Shown here piece after piece: positions 7,084 to 9,700 of a DNA stretch of 9,700 nucleotides. Where the stretch lies: the NCBI GenBank assembly GCA_016282455.1, contig JAEEKM010000340.1:1-9700 (forward strand), read 5' to 3'. Within the stretch, counting starts at the first letter, position 1. Every line of letters begins with the position of its first letter. Under the pieces are notes generated by a model. It saw only the letters and a list, made by a program, of their open reading frames with translations, was not told the origin of the DNA and ran no database searches. The DNA is from Treponema sp. (GTDB taxonomy: Bacteria > Spirochaetota > Spirochaetia > Treponematales > Treponemataceae). The translations under genes were made by a program, and so were the position numbers.

Positions 7084-8136
7084 TTATTTTTTAAGCACCA
7101 CGAGGACAGGAACATCTTCAAAGTAAGGACTTGTAATGATTGTTCCTTCGGGAATATCACGGTTTGCGTATTTATCAAAGGAGGCTTTAGGTACCATTGA
7201 TTCCAGTGCCTGGTTTTCTTCGCTTAAGTGAAGGGCCATTCTTTCTTTAATGTAATTTTCCCTTTCTTCTTCTGTGGTAATAACAGTTGCAGGAAGATGA
7301 GAAGAACCACGGGTCCAGAAAACAACATCTACGGTTTCACCGGCAAGAGCAGAAGCACGTGCAAGACTGTTCACCTGAACAATAGAAATATTTTTGTCAA
7401 GTTTTTTTCCAATCAGAGAAAGAAGGGCTGTGTTAAAGCCTGCAAAAGTTCCGTCAGCGGCAACATAGTCCATTGGTGGAAGTGAACCGGTTACTGCAAC
7501 TTTAATTGTTTCCCTGCCTTCTACATTTTCAATCGGAAGGGGCTTAATTTCTCCGCCGTTCATCTGTCCGTAAATCTGTTCTTTTACAAGAGCCTCAAGT
7601 TCACCGCTTGCCTTAAGTTCTGCAATCACCTCATTGAACTTATTGCAGAGGTCTGCATTTTTTTCAAGGAACATAAAGGAATAGCTGTCACTCAAAAGAT
7701 TGATTGCTTCATAAGCAAAACTGTCAGGGTCTCTTTCTTTGTCAAGGTCAAACTCAAAAGACTTCATGAGTTTGTCATCTTTTGCGCAGAGATAATTTGC
7801 AGTTGACTGGGAAAGTCCGTCAATACCACTTATTTCTCCGGCTTTTAATGCAAGAAGAAGAGAATCAAGGTCGTCGTAAAACTTAACCTTCTGTGCCTGA
7901 CTGCTTTTAGTTTTTTTGTAGTCCGGGTCATTTGACTTACAGTAGCCCTGTGCCATCAGCAGATCCAGAGTCTGAAATCTTTTCCAGAAAACTTCTGCAT
8001 GTTCTTCTTCACTTCTGTTCAGGTAAGAAAGTGCACCTACCGGTTTGGCTTCTGTTTTTTTATTACATGCAGTAAACGTACCGCAAGCTACAGCAAATGT
8101 AAGTAAGGCTGAGGCAAAAATCTTTGTTGCGTTCAT
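7084..8136 (-). CDS. binding-protein-like lipoprotein with permuted family 3 solute-binding fold (copy A)
   Basis: 350 residues. Residues 1-24 form a lipoprotein signal: Lys5, a hydrophobic core, then GTFTAC with C24 (C18 is the alternative) and an NKK linker. Residues 33-190 resemble the second lobe of family 3 solute-binding proteins: VGALSY start, KVKFYDDLDSLLLALKAGE (83-101), the STANYL segment, and a closing helix AVIAEL-type KASGELEALVKEQIYG (175-190). Residues 211-350 resemble the first lobe: IKVAVTGSLPPMDYVAADG (211-229), FAGFNTALL, TVDVVFWTR (268-276), and SPYFEDVPVLVVLKK at the very end. The normal order is the reverse, so this looks circularly permuted. The start at 8136 is chosen over an in-frame ATG at 8208 because it gives the signal peptide and has GGAG in front. 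Probably anchored outside the cytoplasmic membrane; ligand unknown. No transporter partner is visible. rex follows after 2 bp. Confidence 0.8.
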   Translation of the reverse strand: MNATKIFASALLTFAVACGTFTACNKKTEAKPVGALSYLNRSEEEHAEVFWKRFQTLDLLMAQGYCKSNDPDYKKTKSSQAQKVKFYDDLDSLLLALKAGEISGIDGLSQSTANYLCAKDDKLMKSFEFDLDKERDPDSFAYEAINLLSDSYSFMFLEKNADLCNKFNEVIAELKASGELEALVKEQIYGQMNGGEIKPLPIENVEGRETIKVAVTGSLPPMDYVAADGTFAGFNTALLSLIGKKLDKNISIVQVNSLARASALAGETVDVVFWTRGSSHLPATVITTEEERENYIKERMALHLSEENQALESMVPKASFDKYANRDIPEGTIITSPYFEDVPVLVVLKK

Positions 8137-8143
8137 AAAAAAT

Positions 8144-8149
8144 CTCCTA
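8144..8149 (-). promoter_or_regulatory. ribosome binding site fixing the start of lipoprotein copy A
   Basis: TAGGAG on the - strand lies 7 nt before the ATG at 8136-8134. The earlier in-frame ATG at 8208 lacks such a site and would put 24 residues before the signal peptide, so 8136 is the start. Confidence 0.75.
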
Positions 8150-8173
8150 GAAAAAGTTTCAGTTTTATTATGC

Positions 8174-8198
8174 AAAAAAAATGCTGTCCAAAAAGCAT
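8174..8198 (-). terminator. weak intrinsic terminator or attenuator between the two lipoprotein genes
   Basis: Read on the - strand, ATGCT (8198-8194), an 8 nt loop and AGCAT (8185-8181) form a 5 bp stem that runs into about eight T residues (8181-8174). The stem is short and AT-rich, so termination would be partial. It lies 38 bp downstream of the copy B stop and could reduce read-through into copy A and rex. Confidence 0.4.
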
Positions 8199-8235
8199 CC
8201 TGTGACAAACTTTTCAGACAGCAGTTTTTTACAGT

Positions 8236-9276
8236 TTATTTTTGAAGTGCTACAGGGACTGCAATATCCATAAAGTAAGGAATTGTTGTAACTGTTCCTT
8301 CAGGAATATCACGGTTTACAAGATTATCAAATGAAGGGTATACAGAAAGCATGGCTTCGATTGCATCATTCTCAAGAGGAGTATAAACACCCTTCTGCAT
8401 CTCAATGTATTTATTGCGCTCTGTAGCGTCTTCAATATATTCTGTGCTGCGGGTCCAGAAAACTACATCTACGGTTTCACTTGCAAGGGCTGTTGCACGT
8501 CCACCGCTGCTTACCTGAACAATCTCAATGTTCTTGTTGAGTTTTTTTCCAATCACGGCAAGAAGGGCTGTGTTAAAGCCTGCGAATGTTCCGTCAGAAG
8601 CAACATAGTCCATTGGTGGAAGAGAACCGGTTACTGCAACCTTTATTGTCTCTCTGCCGGAAACGTTTTCGATTGGAAGAGGCTTAATCTCTCCGCCGTT
8701 CATCTGACCGTAAATCTGTTCATTAACAAGAGTGTCAAGTTCACCGGTTGCCTTGAGTTCTGCAATAACTGCACTGAACTGGTTGCAAAGTTCTACATTC
8801 TTTTCAAGGAACATAAAGGAGAAGCTGTCTGCAAGAAGTCTGAAGGCATCATCTGCAAAACTTCCAGCTGGTCTTTCTTTTTCAAAGTTTACTTCAAGTT
8901 CTTTCTGAATTGAATCATTATGAGAAACAAGATAATTTGCAGTTGTCTGAGAAAGACCGTCAATTGCACGAATCTCACCTGACTTAAGGGCCATGATAAG
9001 GGAATCAAGGTCATCATAATATTTAATTTTTGGAGGATTAGCAGGTCTTCTCTTTTTTACACTTTCTCCGACAGGCGAAATGTAGCCCTGTTCAGTAAGA
9101 AGGTCAATAGTAGCCCTTTTTGCCCAGAAAGCGGCAGCATGGTCTTCTTCACTTCTGTTCAGGAAGGAAAGAACTCCGACGGTATTGCTCTCTGTGTTTT
9201 TACTACATGCAGTAAATGTACCGCAAGCCACAGTCAGTGCCAGCAGTGCACCGGTCACAATCTTTACAAGTTTCAT
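8236..9276 (-). CDS. binding-protein-like lipoprotein with permuted family 3 solute-binding fold (copy B)
   Basis: 346 residues, paralogue of the gene downstream, aligning with it without gaps over about the first 276 residues and roughly 60% identical by eye. Signal peptide MKLVKIVTGALLALTVACG, then TFTAC with C24 as the probable lipidated cysteine. The lobe II-like half occupies 33-190 (YYDDLDSL at 86-93, the SGEIRAIDGLSQTTANYL segment, closing helix ATGELDTLVNEQIYG) and the lobe I-like half 211-346 (PPMDYVASDG at 220-229, FAGFN, VDVVFWTR, end IPYFMDIAVPVALQK). The block from QIYGQMNGG to VAVTGSLPPMDY is almost identical in both copies. The start at 9276 is preferred to the in-frame ATG at 9303: AAGGAG lies 6 nt upstream, and the longer form would begin only about 9 nt after the predicted transcription start. 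First gene of the unit behind the promoter at 9319-9347. Ligand unknown. Confidence 0.8.
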   Translation of the reverse strand: MKLVKIVTGALLALTVACGTFTACSKNTESNTVGVLSFLNRSEEDHAAAFWAKRATIDLLTEQGYISPVGESVKKRRPANPPKIKYYDDLDSLIMALKSGEIRAIDGLSQTTANYLVSHNDSIQKELEVNFEKERPAGSFADDAFRLLADSFSFMFLEKNVELCNQFSAVIAELKATGELDTLVNEQIYGQMNGGEIKPLPIENVSGRETIKVAVTGSLPPMDYVASDGTFAGFNTALLAVIGKKLNKNIEIVQVSSGGRATALASETVDVVFWTRSTEYIEDATERNKYIEMQKGVYTPLENDAIEAMLSVYPSFDNLVNRDIPEGTVTTIPYFMDIAVPVALQK

Positions 9277-9282
9277 AAAAAA

Positions 9283-9288
9283 CTCCTT
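9283..9288 (-). promoter_or_regulatory. ribosome binding site fixing the start of lipoprotein copy B
   Basis: A perfect AAGGAG on the - strand lies 6 nt (a T-run) before the ATG at 9276-9274. It decides between this start and the in-frame ATG at 9303. Confidence 0.85.
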
Positions 9289-9318
9289 ATAATTTGAAAG
9301 CAAGATATATTACTCACT

Positions 9319-9347
9319 ATTATAACACAACATTCAGTATTCTGCAA
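9319..9347 (-). promoter_or_regulatory. sigma70-type promoter of the lipoprotein-lipoprotein-rex unit
   Basis: On the - strand, TTGCAG (9347-9342) and a perfect TATAAT (9324-9319) are separated by exactly 17 bp, and TGT precedes the -10 as in extended -10 promoters. The predicted start near 9312 gives a leader of about 35 nt containing AAGGAG. It should drive copy B and, through the weak terminator, copy A and rex. Confidence 0.75.
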
Positions 9348-9700
9348 AAAAAGTTGCATTTTTTTTGTAGTCCGGCCCTGACACAAGTATGGCACAGACC
9401 CTGTCATTAATACGCGTTAATCTAAATGCTAAAAAACATACGGTAAATAGAAAATTGACACTCCACTCCCGTGTCATCTGCCATGGGGCCTGGCACGGTT
9501 GCAGGCGAATATTAGTTGAACATAGAATTTTGCACCACAATCTGGTTATTATTTCTGTTAATTACTGCGGCTGCAAATTGCCACCCATGCCAGCTGCCAC
9601 TCCGTTGCGTGCCAATTTTCCTTCACAATTATTGTATTTACAAGCAATTATCAGTACAGACATATTATGTTGAAAATTAATACTATTAAACAGTTATGAA
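9348..9700. other. no recognisable gene; TGCCA/TGGCA-rich upstream region
   Basis: The only sizeable open frame (9389-9673, + strand, 94 codons) has no ribosome binding site and an odd His/Cys-rich composition, so I do not call it. The stretch carries TGGCA at 9390 and 9491 and TGCCA at 9479, 9579, 9588, 9595 and 9610. TGCCA 9479-9483 and TGGCA 9491-9495 can pair around a 7 nt loop. Dyads of TGACA/TGTCA lie at 9379/9402 and 9456/9471. It could be a regulatory region, a structured RNA or a decayed gene. Confidence 0.4.
9456..9476. repeat. dyad TGACAC-N9-GTGTCA
   Basis: Perfect 6 bp arms (9456-9461, 9471-9476) separated by 9 nt. The arms are the same hexamers as in the palindrome in front of sbcD, but in the opposite arrangement and with a wider centre. 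It lies about 110 bp upstream of the lipoprotein promoter. No T-run follows on either strand. Confidence 0.4.

Noticed and set aside
8165..8191. Separate promoter for lipoprotein copy A using TTGGAC
   Set aside because: No acceptable -10 hexamer at 16-18 bp; the region is better read as a stem with a T-run.
9389..9673. 94-codon open frame on the + strand
   Set aside because: No ribosome binding site, unusual His/Cys/Ile-rich composition and no recognisable motif; it overlaps a word-repeat region. I treat it as chance.

Overview
The window reads like a moderately AT-rich bacterial chromosome, most likely a spirochaete close to Treponema. The reasons are the style of the two lipoprotein signal peptides (a relaxed lipobox followed by a Ser/Asn/Lys-rich linker), a Rex regulator, an sbcDC pair and general codon use. 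This assignment is inference from style, not a database match.

Layout. (1) Positions 1-1063 (+) hold the C-terminal part of a compact UvrD-like superfamily 1 helicase, visibly more AT-rich than the genes further right. (2) Positions 1064-1427 are a gene-free stretch with several inverted repeats and a small GC-rich island. (3) Positions 1428-2389 (+) are a decayed ATPase of the DUF4143 type; its N-terminal ATP-binding domain is gone and a net -1 frameshift breaks the rest near 2046-2060. (4) Positions 2495-6445 (+) are a complete sbcD-sbcC operon with TAATG stop/start overlap. Its promoter -10 box lies so close to the sbcD start codon that the mRNA may be leaderless, and a GTGTCA/TGACAC palindrome sits just upstream. 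(5) Positions 6473-9347 (-) are a three-gene unit read leftwards from a good promoter at 9319-9347: two tandemly duplicated binding-protein-like lipoproteins, then rex starting 2 bp after the second. It converges on sbcC. (6) Positions 9348-9700 have no gene I can recognise but are rich in TGCCA/TGGCA words and TGACA/TGTCA dyads.

How the genes work together. SbcD (nuclease) and SbcC (SMC-like ATPase with a zinc hook) form the Mre11/Rad50-type complex that opens hairpins and protein-blocked DNA ends. The lipoproteins are probably displayed outside the cytoplasmic membrane, and Rex is a cytoplasmic NADH/NAD+ sensing repressor; their tight spacing suggests co-transcription.

The most unusual item is the architecture of the two lipoproteins. 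They contain both halves of a family 3 solute-binding protein in reversed order: the lobe II-like half (with the usual C-terminal helix) comes first, and the lobe I-like half comes second and ends the protein. This looks like a circular permutation cut at the interlobe crossover, present in both paralogues. No permease or transport ATPase is visible beside them.
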